Shown here piece by piece: positions 1 through 10,236 of a stretch of 64,000 nucleotides of DNA. Both the position numbers and the translations under genes were made by a program. The stretch is from assembly GCA_021292165.1 (NCBI GenBank), contig CM037879.1, positions 288,522,272-288,586,271 on the forward strand, written 5' to 3'. Source of the DNA: Shinisaurus crocodilurus. Lineage: Eukaryota; Chordata; Lepidosauria; Squamata; Shinisauridae. Below the pieces are notes generated by a model. It did not search any database. It worked only from the letters and a program-made list of their open reading frames with translations, and had not been told where the DNA came from. How positions within the stretch are numbered: position 1 is the first letter of the stretch; each line of letters opens with the position of its first letter.

Positions 1-817
1 GGCTCTGATTTCTCAAAGCCAAGAGCAAGGCACTCTGCGTGCAATCACAGATACTCTTTCATAGCTCAGTCCTGGCCAGTGGCTCCAAAACAGAAACAGG
101 GTGGGCCACTGTGACTCTTCGCGCATATTAGGTCCTCTTGCCAGCACTTAGAAAAATTAAGCTGCTGGGTGTGCTTTTAAAAAAAAACCAAAACCAAATT
201 ATTAATCTAGCTAGTAAAAGCAGAAGGGCTGTTGTGTTCACTGTTGGAAACAGGATGCAGGGCTAGATGGCTCTTTGGTTCAGCACAGCTCTTATACATT
301 ACTAATTTTTTGCTGTGCAGTTTTTATAGTTGGAAGGATTTTTTTAAAAAAAAGAAAGAAAGAAAGCAATACAGTTTCTAATCATTGCTGCAGAAAGGGA
401 AAACAAACACATTTCTAGGTAATATGGGCAATTTAGTCATGGAAACAAGGGGGTTGCTGAACCAAACTTTCATTGGTCAGATTTTGTTCGTTTGTTTTTT
501 GTTGGCACAGTTCCTGACCTTATCCCATAGCTAGTGTTTTCTTTCACCATCGTCCAACTGGCCTACTAATTCTAATCTTGGTTGGACCATGATTTATCAT
601 CATGGGAAATGCTCTCCCCAGAGAGCCTTGCCTGGCACCTATGCTATGGTTAGTACAGTAAATAAATAAATAAATATATATAGGAAAGAGCTGAGGTGAA
701 CCTTGGGCTCATGCAAGGAAGAGATAAGATGCTTACACTTGTATAATTAACCAGAGTTCAGTGCTATGACTGAAACCTAAACTGTGGTTTATCTTTACTG
801 TGAAACAAGCCATCTTT
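1..817. other. AT-rich DNA without recognisable gene
   Basis: No splice-bounded open frame or transposon motif is recognised here. It holds a short A-run with GAAA repeats near 345-365 and an AAAT microsatellite near 660-680. The stretch 720-817 contains short complementary words around AACCACAG/CTGTGGTT that recur near 897-915, hinting at an old palindromic element too decayed to name. Confidence 0.5.
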
Positions 818-896
818 ATAACCTGTTGCATTGAGCAGGGAGTTGGACTCGATGGCCGTATAGGCCCCTTCTAACTCTTCTATTCCATGATTCTAT
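818..896 (+). mobile_element. CR1-like 3' tail fragment
   Basis: The sequence reads TTGGACTCGATGGCC, then CCCCTTCTAACTCT, and ends in ATTCTATGA-like words. This is the 3' tail of CR1-family LINEs and the same tail carried by the 5S-headed SINEs elsewhere in the window. No 5S-like head precedes it, so it is either a 5'-truncated SINE or a CR1 stub. Confidence 0.7.
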
Positions 897-1065
897 CATT
901 AACCACAGTTAGTCTGATTTGGTTGAAGTGAAAAGCTGCAGGTAATGAAAGCTTCCAAACTCCTTCCTGCGGCCATGCTGGAGGACAAGAGAGTGTGGAG
1001 GACATGATCCCAAGGCTCTCTTAGGCTCATTCCATGGTTCATCATGATGTCTGAAAGCAGCCACT

Positions 1066-1200
1066 GTGATATAGTGGAGAGACTGCTAGATTTAGACCAG
1101 GGATACCCAGGTTCAAATACCTACCTAGCTATGAAGGTCACTTGTTATGCGGGGGGGGGGGTGTTGGAAGAGACAGTAAGTACGCTGCCTTGAGCATCTT
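1066..1200 (+). mobile_element. tRNA-derived CORE/MIR-like SINE, degenerate
   Basis: A box A-like stretch (TATAGTGGAGAGACTG) is followed by a box B-like stretch (CAGGTTCAAATACC) at about tRNA spacing, then by a CORE-like segment cut short by a G-run at 1150-1160. A LINE-type tail (GTACGCTGCCTTGAGC) follows. This matches tRNA-headed SINEs mobilised by L2-type LINEs. The polymerase III boxes are mutated and the copy looks dead. Confidence 0.55.
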
Positions 1201-1268
1201 GGATGAAAGCAGGATCTGGCTCTTGCTGCATCAGCATGGTTGCAAAACAGTTGCGCTAAGAAAACTGC

Positions 1269-1658
1269 ATCTTAGGGTCAGACTCCTTTTTAATTAATAT
1301 TTTTATTAGATGTTCTGTCTCTTTTTTTCTTTTATGCAATACGAATAAAATAGGGGGAAGGGGCTTGGGACCAACGTCGGTACACATTAAAAAACATGTA
1401 TCAGCTTTCATTAATCCTGAAGCATACATAGCAGTGTATGCTGACCAAATATTCAAATATGAGTCTGGCGACTGCTGTCTGTAATAAGGACAATAAGGTC
1501 CTCAGTCCATTGAAGAATTGGTGGCATGGACTTGGACTTCCAGTTTTGAAGTATACCATGCTACCATGAGTGGTCTCAAAATCCACTTTCATTGACCATC
1601 TGATAGGTCCCAGAGCACAGGAACATTGGTAAATTTAAGCAAATCTTAGGGTCAGACT
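1269..1658 (-). mobile_element. L1 LINE 3' fragment with 16-bp TSD
   Basis: The insertion lies at 1285-1642, flanked by the direct repeat ATCTTAGGGTCAGACT at 1269-1284 and 1643-1658. Its left edge is T-rich, so the A-rich tail is on the minus strand, as expected of target-primed reverse transcription. The minus strand gives a broken frame with WTEDLIVLITDSS and IFGQHTLLCML, which resembles the C-terminal part of vertebrate L1 ORF2. Heavy 5' truncation and several stops make it dead. L1 assignment is likely but rests on short motifs. Confidence 0.65.
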
Positions 1659-2429
1659 TGTGTGATGGACATGACCACATTTGTCTGCCATGTGGTGGTC
1701 ATGACCTTACTTTAATATGAAAAAGTATGTGTGGGTAAAGAGAACAGAGCCATCTCCTGCCTTGCCTCCCTATGTGCCATCACTTTTTTTCTGCAGACTG
1801 GCTTGCTTCTAATGTTGGATCCGGAACCCTTGGGCAACAGAGCGAGAGAGGCAGGGCAGTGGTGCTGGTCGCACGTAATGACATGTTATCATGCACAAAT
1901 GCTCTTACTCAGCAACCCAACAACAATTCATGGGTTAACCACTGGATTTTTTAGCACCTAAACAACTCAGTGGCCTGGGTTTGGATGTCACACTCAATAG
2001 GAGCTGATTGTGGGGTGCTGAGTAAAAGCGCCCGCTCTCTCCCACTCGTACATGACAACCCATCAGTTTTTATACCAATGGGTTGTCGTTACATGTGAAC
2101 CAGGTCAGTGAGTTCAGCTCCCCTTTTGGGGTAAAAAGGTAAACCTTCTGCTTTATATGTGAATGGGGCAAATGAGCATAGCTTTCCTCATCACATCTGG
2201 TTTGGGCCTCAGCTGCAGAATTAACTGTACAAAACGATAAATAAACTCTCTCCACCATACAGGGTGGAGGTTACTGCCAGTGGCTGCTTTCCTTCTCAAG
2301 AGGCTCCTGTCGATATATGATGCATACGTTCTTGGAGCTGGCCTTGACTTGGCTTATCCAGAGGGAAAGATTCTTGGGTCCACAGTCTATTCATAATTCT
2401 TGTTGGTGTGCTGTGCTTCTCATTTCAGG
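1659..2429. other. Single-copy DNA with a short inverted repeat
   Basis: No gene is recognised. At 2049-2095 the words ACATGACAACCCAT and ATGGGTTGTCGTTACATGT form an imperfect inverted repeat around a TTTTTATACC loop, possibly a MITE remnant. Two overlapping short frames at 1731-1961 are on the same strand and show no protein family motif. Confidence 0.4.
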
Positions 2430-2518
2430 TTTGAGTCCTCTTCCCATGCTATTAGTATGAGTGCCTATCTGCGGGAACAGAGGAGGGAACTCTACAGCAG
2501 GAGTGGTGAACTTCAAGG
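2430..2518 (+). CDS. Possible internal exon of an unidentified host gene
   Basis: A pyrimidine-rich tract ending TTCTCATTTCAG precedes about 88-89 bases, and an AAG|GTAGGC donor-like site follows. The stretch appears open in one frame, with a hydrophilic segment containing [10 protein letters not shown]. It is not part of any repeat I recognise. I do not recognise the protein. The right edge may be off by a base, and continuity of the frame across the 2460 region should be checked. If real, the host gene runs on the + strand and the flanking DNA is intron. Conservation across vertebrates would decide it. Confidence 0.35.
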
Positions 2519-3803
2519 TAGGCCAAGCTAAATAGCACATTTGCTTTTACATTGCCATTGGAAGCAGCTAAAGTCTGAGAAATACATCTGAAATAAATCA
2601 GAACTCATTTGAAATTGATATTCAAAATGTTGACTAAAATTTCAAATTTAGATAATCAAAACCTTAGGTTCTGGGATGCTGGATGCTGCAAAGAATTTTG
2701 TCTTATGCTCACTAAACATGACTGACAGATTTCAAAGTTTCATAATAGTAGTACCAAATTATAGATGTTATTATATTTGAATTTCATAGTAGAGCCAGGA
2801 ATTGAAATGTGTGAGATATCCCTAGTAATTTAGAATGCAACAATTTTGCTTTCAGGATGATATTAGATTTGGTTGAAAATTCTTTTCAGGTGTGTGTGTG
2901 TGTGTGTGTGATGCCAATCTAACAGATGGTTCTGATCTAATGTGGATTTGGAACTATATGAACTAGCAGTGCAGGAGCTTTGGGCTTGCATGCTCCCTCC
3001 TCCCTCTTCCCCCCCACTCCTTTCCTGATTTGAGGCAAACCATAGTTTTCTGATTTAGATGAAACGGCAAACTGTGGCTTGCCTGAAACCACAGAAGGGG
3101 TTGGGAGGAGATGGGGAAGATGAGGGGAGAGAATCAATTGGAGTCAGCTGGGCAATTGGCAGGTGCCTTCTGCATAAGATGTGAGGGGGAAATGTTAATT
3201 GAGAACATTTATTTAAACCCCCATGGAAAGGCCATGAGGTGCCGCAAGGGGTGTCTGTGTGGAATGGGGGTAGTGCTAGACAAAGAAGAAATCCCTTATG
3301 TTTGTGCATCAACAGGAAACATTAGGAGATATTTACATGTTGTAGATATTTGCTTTCCTCCCCTCTTTTTCTTCTTCCCTCCTCCATTTCATTGCCATTT
3401 GAGAATCAATACTGAAGTTTATTGAGGCTATCACCTCACAATATACCTGTGGTGGTAATTACACACACACACATTCTGTGATATTTATTAATATTCTGTA
3501 ATAGTTCACCCCAGATGTGTATGGTTGAATCTACTAGTCAAGAAGCACAAAATGAGCCTAGAAATAACAGAAATAAACATATATTTTTTTAAATTAATGA
3601 AGGTGTTGTTCTCTGTTGTCATGCAGATCATTGTAAAAAATAAAATAAAAAATCCACACACACCCTCAACCCCTTCCCCACTCCCCTCCTCTGCAGTCTG
3701 TCAGGGGTTGACTGTGGAAAGTGTTGGCACATGGTGGAGCTGCACAAAAACACATTTATGGAGTGTATTAAATATGGTATTGAGTATCCCTTTCAGTTGC
3801 TAG
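2519..3803. other. Probable intronic DNA with microsatellites
   Basis: No repeat family is clear. There is a TG microsatellite at about 2890-2910 and an AC run near 3463-3473. The paired words around 3040-3095 (AAACCATAG and AACTGTGGCTTG) suggest an old palindromic element. The 104-residue frame at 3111-3425 has no recognisable domain. Confidence 0.45.
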
Positions 3804-4509
3804 CTGGTGTTTGCAAGCCCTCTCGCCGGATCGTCACCTTGAAGTGGTGAGTGGGCTTGCGTGTTCCGATGAACCCTGTGAGCAATGCCGTCGGGAGCTA
3901 TATACTCCTGGTAGGGTCACCCATGGTGGTAAGGTCCGGGGAGAGGAACCAGACAAAGAACGATCCAAAACAAAAAGTCCTCAACGGCAGAACAGGCGGA
4001 AGATAATTTAAACCCAAATTACAACGGCTGTGAAGGCAGATGAAGGCTGCAGCAGAGAATGGTTTTCCAATCGTCAGGGTAACCGTGCCATTGGATCATT
4101 ACCGTCCTCTGTCAAGTTTGTGTGGTGATTCGTTGTGCACCGATCTCCCCACAGAAAACAGCTTCACGCACAGGCGTCTTCCAACCCAACCCAACGCAAC
4201 CCAACCCAACCAACCAAGCAACCAACCAACCAACCAACCAAAAAAGTCCCATGGCGACTGGCGACTGGCGACTGGCGACGGGGGCAGGACTGTGAATCTG
4301 GAAGCCCCTAGTCACGGACCAGCACATGGGCGGTGGATGCAGACTCAGTCGCCCTGTTCAAGGAACGAGGTAGTCGAGCAGCTCGGCAGCTGTATCCATG
4401 ACTGAGCAGCCCTATTTAGGATCCACTCTGCTCACCCCGTATGGGGAGGGGGCTAGAAAAGGTGCTCGGTCACGAGTGATCGCCTGACTGACTGACTGGT
4501 GTTTGCAAG
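3804..4509 (+). mobile_element. Complete 678-bp non-autonomous LINE derivative (Ingi/RIME-like)
   Basis: The element spans 3818-4495 between perfect 14-bp direct repeats CTGGTGTTTGCAAG (3804-3817 and 4496-4509). It begins CCCTCTCGCCGGA, close to the 5' signature of Ingi/L1Tc-type retrotransposons. It ends CGGTCACGAGTGATCGCC plus CTGA repeats, which is the 3' end of the LINE at 18525-21112 and 63553-64000, seen there in reverse complement. It has no reverse transcriptase. The interior holds a CCAA-rich tract (4184-4238) and about four tandem GACTGGC-type units (4256-4278). I read it as a 5'-plus-3' deletion derivative moved by the full LINE, as RIME relates to ingi in trypanosomes. That parallel is inference. 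Confidence 0.75.
3818..3939 (+). ncRNA. Candidate HDV-like self-cleaving ribozyme (probably inactive copy)
   Basis: A nested double-pseudoknot layout can be drawn by hand. P1 pairs 3818-3823 with 3850-3855 (one T-T mismatch). P2 pairs CCGGA 3826-3830 with TCCGG 3935-3939. P3 pairs CACC 3835-3838 with GGTG 3846-3849. P4 pairs ACCCT 3873-3877 with AGGGT 3913-3917, capped by GGAG 3894-3897 with CTCC 3905-3908. The J4/2 segment reads GTAAGG just before the P2 3' strand, where HDV-like ribozymes have the catalytic cytosine followed by an A-rich junction. Here the expected C is a T at about 3930, so this copy is probably inactive. HDV-like ribozymes at the 5' ends of R2, RTE and L1Tc elements are established; this one is a prediction. 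Confidence 0.5.
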
Positions 4510-5974
4510 GCACTGCTGAAGGACTGATAGCCATTGTGTGGCAGTTCTTGATCATCAATATAGAGGTGAAGGCATCTGTCTTTAAGCTCTGGTGTCACAC
4601 TTGAAGTACCTGAGGAAGTGTTTGATAATCCATCTTAGAAGCAGGAACCATCAGCTATAGGGATCTGGTGCATCTTTGTTGTATCCACAGCTTAAAGTGA
4701 GCCAGGCTTGTTGCCAGAATTTGTTTTTGTCCTAGAGCACTTGCAATTTCCACTTCATTTTCTCTTCTCCTTCTCCAGTTCAGTGCTCTTTTTGAGCCCA
4801 GTCTTCATAAAGCTGGCTGTTGTGCCCTGGGATAGATGAGGAAGTAGTAAAGGATGGTTCCTCTGAACATGTGCAGAATGCCATTCCACACACAGCCCTG
4901 TACATCTGAAATAAGAGAGCAGGATTACCTTGGCATATATGATTATGTTACCTTGCTGGCCTGAGCCCCAGCACCCATCTTTTAGCCATTAGCCCCTGAT
5001 TCCAGTCAGATAGACATGGGCTGGTGGTGGTCTTATGATACCTCAGTTCAGGGGTAGAGCTCATATTTTGCCAGCAGAAGGACTCGGCTTTACAGCAGCA
5101 GCATGATAATGATAATAATAACGAAAACATTAACAACAACAACAAGAGAAACGCTGGCCCTTGGACCAGTGAGCTTGCCATTTAAAGTTCTCTCCATTTT
5201 GAAAGCAGAGGTGCGATTGGAACGGGAAAGGCAAAGGTAACAAGGAATGAAGGTGAGCAAATGCAGTTACAGTTATTCATTGTGCTGGGGTGTGTGCATT
5301 AATATGTGAAACAAGGGGTGAGCTGCAATGAAAGCACCATCCTAATAGGGATAGGTGAGACCTTGGCTTTTCTTTGATAAAAAATGTGTGTGTGTGTTCT
5401 CTCTCATGTGTTAAAAATGTTGCATTCAGATGAATTTACCATTAGATCTCTAATAGCTTTCCTATTCGTTACACTAATAGTACAGTTAATTCTACCAAGC
5501 AGCATGGGCTTCAAAGAGCTGCACCGCACAGCCCGTCACCTTTCTTGTAATTAATGAAGTGCCCTTTGCATGGCAGAGACTATAGGATTTAATTACTGTT
5601 GCTACCAACGCCCCCCTGCTGATTCTGACTCTGCCATAGAACGCAGAGCCAAAGTGACTCAGATGCGGCTGCTCAGAGTTTTTAGAGAAACAGCCACCGC
5701 TGCTCTCTTGCCAGCCAGCCAGCCAGCATTTCGAAGAGGGCTGGGGGAGCAGCATTCACACTGGCACGCCATCATTGGTTTGCCAAGCAAACTGCTGCTG
5801 GAGGTGATGCTCACTCTCTAAAGTTCCCCTTTGGTTGTTGCAAGGTAGTAAAGTGGATGCTGCAGCAGCAGTTATTTCAGTTCAATAAATGTAAAACAAA
5901 CCCTGTGGTGGCGTCCTGGGAGAGTTAAGGTGAGGAGGTGTCTACTTACTACCGTATGGGCTGATTTACATGTT
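4510..5974. other. Single-copy DNA, no gene recognised
   Basis: An AAT/AAC-rich microsatellite lies at about 5106-5146 and a GT run near 5387-5397. Short frames at 5492-5821 on both strands overlap the CAGC-rich stretch 5711-5730 and have no family motif. Confidence 0.45.
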
Positions 5975-6205
5975 ATGTTATGTTATTTTATTCAAGAGGC
6001 TTCTATACCGCTTGACATCTCAATATTTCCAAGCAGTTTACATAAAAACACAAACAGTACAATATAAAAACCAATATAAAAACAGTGTAAAACAATAAAT
6101 ACCTTTAAAACATTAAAAGAAAGCAGTAAAACAGAGCGGTGTCATTACAAGTCAGGGAAAGACTAAGTGAACAAATGCGTTTTCAAGAGGCCTTATAGGA
6201 GACTA
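5975..6205 (-). mobile_element. L2-type LINE 3' end
   Basis: The plus strand reads CTTCTATACCGCTTGACATC, then AAGCAGTTTACATAAAAAC and an A-rich run of AAAACAGT words. This is the reverse complement of an L2-type 3' UTR, whose hallmark is a short cell-like line ending in a repeated A-rich tail. No coding part remains. Confidence 0.6.
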
Positions 6206-6780
6206 ATCCTTGGTGTTAGACGTGTACCCAGAGCAGGGGTTACTAGTCTTTGGTGTACATATCTTTGCAAACATACCCTTGTTCCGTTTGTAGTGTGTGA
6301 AGGCTAAAACACGATGAGCCCCACCTTTCTTTTGTTTGGATATGTGTGTGCAAACAGCAAGGAATATATTATGGGCTTGCTTGACAAAAAATACTTAGAG
6401 CATGTAATGCAGAATGATGGTGTATAGCCTGGGAGGGGAACCTCCAGCCTGAGGGCCTAATCCAGCCCCTGGGGGTTCCCCACTGATTCTCAGAGACTCC
6501 TTGGATTCCTCTAGGGGAGGGAGCTTGGCTTCCATGCCGAGAGAAGCACAACACTTTGTGCCTCTCCCAGAATGGAGAAAGGCCACTGATGTAATCCAAC
6601 CCATGGGGGGCCTGGTGGTGGTGGGCAATTCAGTTCCCCACCTAAAACTGGTTGCTGACCCCTGACAATATAGCATTGGGAAGAGAGCAGGTGGTAAATA
6701 AATACTAGAGCCAGCACTAATAATTGTGTTAAAAAGTAACCCAAAGTGCAGCCTCATTAATTCCAGTTGTCTGGAGCAAC
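6206..6780. other. DNA without recognised element
   Basis: Two overlapping minus-strand frames of 157 and 77 residues lie here, but they are proline/serine-rich, show no domain and overlap in different frames. A stretch at 6427-6660 carries weak symmetry (GGGGAACCTCCAGCCTG with CCCCACCTAAAACTGG), perhaps a MITE remnant. Confidence 0.4.
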
Positions 6781-6784
6781 ATCT

Positions 6785-6985
6785 GTGTGGTGTAGCGGTT
6801 AGAATGTTGGACTGGGATCCGGGTTCTGGTTCACACTTGCCCATGAAGCTCATGGGTGAACAGGTCACTGACTCTCAGCCTAACCTACTTCACAAGGTAT
6901 TGTGAGGATAAAATGGAGAGGAGGAGGACCATGTGAGCTACTTTGAGTTTCTTGCAAGAGGGGGGGGGAGGTGGAATATTAATGT
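6785..6985 (+). mobile_element. tRNA-derived CORE/MIR-like SINE
   Basis: The head has box A-like TGTAGCGGTTAGAATGTTGG and box B-like GGTTCTGGTTCA. A CORE-like body follows (CACTGACTCTCAGCC, then TTGTGAGGATAAAATGG) and a LINE-like tail (GAGCTACTTTGAGTTTCTTG) before a G-run. The same body and tail recur at 62525-62700 and in reverse at 21425-21600. This architecture is that of L2-dependent MIR-like SINEs. Confidence 0.75.
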
Positions 6986-7060
6986 AATAATAATTTTTTA
7001 AAAAATTTGAATATTCCAGAAGTAAAGTGGGGCTGGTGTGATATTTGCTTAGGTATCCAT

Positions 7061-7095
<35 letters not shown>

Positions 7096-8946
7096 GGTTT
7101 TTATGCTGGCCAGGGGTCATCGGTGAGTTTGATTCATCAAGATTTGGGTAATCGGAATCTTCCTTTTAATTCAGGCCGTGTGTATAATTTGCCTTCAAAG
7201 GAGAAAAAACTGCAGTAATAACTAATATCCTTTTTGGGGAATGTGACTTTTGAAGTGAAATCAACTTGCCAGAGGAGAGATGCAGTTACTTGGGTGTTTT
7301 TTTTTTAGTAAGTTGCATCATTTTGTCAAAGGCAGTGTGAGTTGCAGACTTTCGTTAGATACACCCGGTGATATTTCTGATCTGAGTCACCATAGGGAGT
7401 TAGCATAGTTAGTTTTCCCCGCTGAAACAGTGTTCTCAGATCAGTTTGCCAACCGAGTCTGTGAAGAAACGTCATGTGTGTGGCGAGAAAATTTGAAGAG
7501 CCGCAGGGGGGCACAAAGCAGCAAGGGAAGCAGCCTGCAGGCTTCCTCCAATATTTAGTCTTCCCAAGCTCAGGTAGATAATTGCAAGGTTCTCTTGACT
7601 GCGTCTTACTTTAAGAGCAAAAAACAGAACGGCAGAGTCTCTTCTGCTTGTAAAACTCTCTGCCCCATCTCTATCGTTATGCTAGCTTTCTTTATGTTCC
7701 TGGAGTTTTGAAGAGCATTCAGAAATTGAACCCCTTGCATCTGCCAGGGGTACAGTACAGTGCTATAGTCCAGGACAGACTCTGTGATTTTGCTGATTAT
7801 GTAGATCACCCTTCATAGCTCAGGGATGGAGTTCCCAGCAGCACCCACCTCTTCAACAAGGCCACAGTCCGTTGTGGTTTGTGCAGTAAGGATTAACCAA
7901 CAACAACAAGTCTGCCTGGGCAGACCGTCTGTGTTCCCTGGTGACGCAAACTTAACTTGATGTTTGGAGTAATAAAAATGCAGCTCAACACTGTTTAGAG
8001 TTGTGTGATAATGTATTGTCATTCAGAGGTGTCATAGGGCGGGGGGAAGGAAGGATTGAGAGGCGTTCTTGTCTCATTTAAAAAGAGGAGTTGTGACAGG
8101 TGGACGTCCCTCGTTTTAAAAAGGAACCCAAAAATGGCAGAACAATTTGAAACGAAGAGCTGCTTCTGCCTTGAGTAATGTAGCAATGGGACCTCATGTT
8201 CTGTCAGGTGTCTTCATTTCCCTCTCTGTCAAAATTGGGGTTTGATTTGAGGTTGGGGCAGAGCAATCACTCTTCTTCGCTTTGACTGTGTTAATGCAAT
8301 CATCTCATTCAAACCTTATAAGCCCACTTATTATTTCCTCTGCGTGTGGTTTTTCTGGTTTAGCGGATTAGCAGCAACCGTCTCTTCAAAGGCTATCCAA
8401 TCAAGAAGGGGTTATTAAAACCAGGGCGCTTTATGACTGAGAATTAATTAGAGCAGCATTTTCATGCAAAACATCCAATTTTTTGATTAGCAATGGAGCA
8501 GGGTCACAATTAACACTCTAGGAAGCTTAAATTTCCGGTATTTTGATTTTCAGGAAATGAGATTATCAAGCAGAGGTCAGATAACTTGACAGCAAAGAAA
8601 AGGGGGTGGGTGGGGAGGGAAAAGGGAATCTATGTGTAAGAAAATAACTTGTGTATCCTTGTTTAGATATTGCTATTAAGTCTGCAGAGAATTCTGTCTC
8701 AGTGAAAGAGAACATCTCTGGATGGTGAAGCCCCTCCTTTCTGCATCTGGAGGCAGGACTTTGCAAACTGGATAAAACACACCCTCTGGTGGGAGGAGCC
8801 CCACACAGTTTCTCTTCTGGCTTCACCGCTAGGGCTGTGCTTTCTTTTCAACTCCAACCTGGAGACTTCTCTTTCCTATATCTTCCCCACTGCTTTCCAT
8901 TCCTTAGCTAAGCAAGGGCTGGAAAGCAAGTAGGCACCTGCAGCCA
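6986..8946. other. Single-copy DNA with possible conserved non-coding segment
   Basis: A GT microsatellite occupies about 7063-7094. The rest shows no transposon motif. The stretch 8280-8560 is AT-rich and unusually free of repeat signatures, with TAAT-rich words of the kind seen in conserved developmental enhancers. That reading is a guess that only cross-species alignment can test. The short frames here are not supported as genes. Confidence 0.4.
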
Positions 8947-8996
8947 AGAACATAAGAAGATAGAAACATAAGAAGAGCCATGCTATGTCAGTCCAT

Positions 8997-9418
8997 CTAG
9001 TCCAGCATTCTTTTTTCCCCCTCTTTTTTTTAATTTTTAATTTTTAAAACAATATAACAATATATAAAACAACTAAATGACAAACATACAACTTATATAG
9101 TGCTCCCATCACCACGGGACCATATAATACATTCTACCTCTATATCTATAATTATTCATTATTCCAAAAATACAACATATCTTGACACGGCATACTCCCT
9201 TTCCCCTTATTTAACACAAAATCCAAAAATAATCCCCAAATATCCTTAAAATTGTTTTTCTTTAATTGTCCCCTTTTACATTTGATATTGCAAGTTAACA
9301 TATCATTTAAAGCCATATCCTACACTTCTTTATACCAGTCCGTGATAGAGAAAACTTGCTGAACTTTCCATTTTCTTGCTATCATTAATCTACCCGCCGT
9401 TAACTAGTCCAGCATTCT
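8997..9418 (-). mobile_element. L1 LINE 3' fragment inside the CR1, 15-bp TSD
   Basis: The insertion spans 9012-9403 between perfect direct repeats CTAGTCCAGCATTCT (8997-9011 and 9404-9418), a target sequence belonging to the CR1 3' UTR. A T-rich left edge marks the reversed poly(A). On the minus strand it encodes MIARKWKVQQVFSITDWY, then one stop, DMALNDMLTC and GQLKKNNFKDIWG, ending at a stop near the tail. This is the C-terminus of a vertebrate L1 ORF2. It is 5'-truncated, almost unbroken, and younger than its CR1 host. Confidence 0.85.
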
Positions 9419-9755
9419 GTTCACACAGTGACCAATCAGATGCCCCAATGGGAAGCCTACAGGTAGGACATGAGTGCAACAGCACCCACCTGCTTGTTTT
9501 CCTCCGCATCTGGCGTACTGCTTGTCTGCCTCTGACACTGGAGGTAGCATATAGCCATCAGGACTAGTAGCCATTGATATCCTTATTTTACATGAATTTT
9601 TGTAATCCCCTTTTAAAAATTGCACCAAATTGGTGGCCATCACTACATCTTGTGGTAGAGGATTAACTATGTGCTGTGTGAAGAAGTACTTCCGTTGATC
9701 TGTCCTGAATCTCTCATCAGTCAGCTTCATGGGAGGACCCCTTTGGGTTCTAGTA

Positions 9756-10004
9756 TTATGAGAGAGGGAGAAAAGGGCCTCCCCTGTCCACTTTCTCCAC
9801 ACCAGGCGTAATTTTGTACACCTCTATCATGTCTCCCCTCACTCCCTTTTTTTCTAAGCTAAACAATCCCAGCTGCTGGAACTTTTCCTCATAGGGGAGT
9901 TGCTCCAGCCACTTGATCATTTTAGTTGCCCTTTTCTGCACTTTTTCCAACTCTACAATATCCTTTTTTAGTTGAGGTGACCAGAACTGTACACAGTATT
10001 CCAA
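9756..10004 (-). pseudogene. CR1 ORF2 C-terminal fragment
   Basis: The 82-residue frame has [19 protein letters not shown], then [17 protein letters not shown] and [20 protein letters not shown]. This is the conserved C-terminal region found just before the stop of chicken-type CR1 ORF2. It lies downstream of the RT fragment in the same orientation, as expected for one decayed LINE. It has no independent function. Confidence 0.85.
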
Positions 10005-10236
10005 GTGTGGTCACACCATAGATTTGTATAAGGGGAGTATGACACTGGTCGTTTTATTTTCAATTCCTTTCCTAATTGTGCCTAACATGGAATTTGCCTT
10101 TTTCGGGTTGACATTTTCAGTGAGCTGACCACCACAACCCCATGATCTCTTTCTTAGTCAGACACCACTAGCTCAGATCCCATCAGATTACACTTGGTTG
10201 GGATTTCCCCCCCAATGTGCATCACTTTACACTTGC

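Noticed and set aside
6395..6868. 157-residue minus-strand protein
   Set aside because: It runs into the tRNA-type SINE, overlaps another frame and has no domain.
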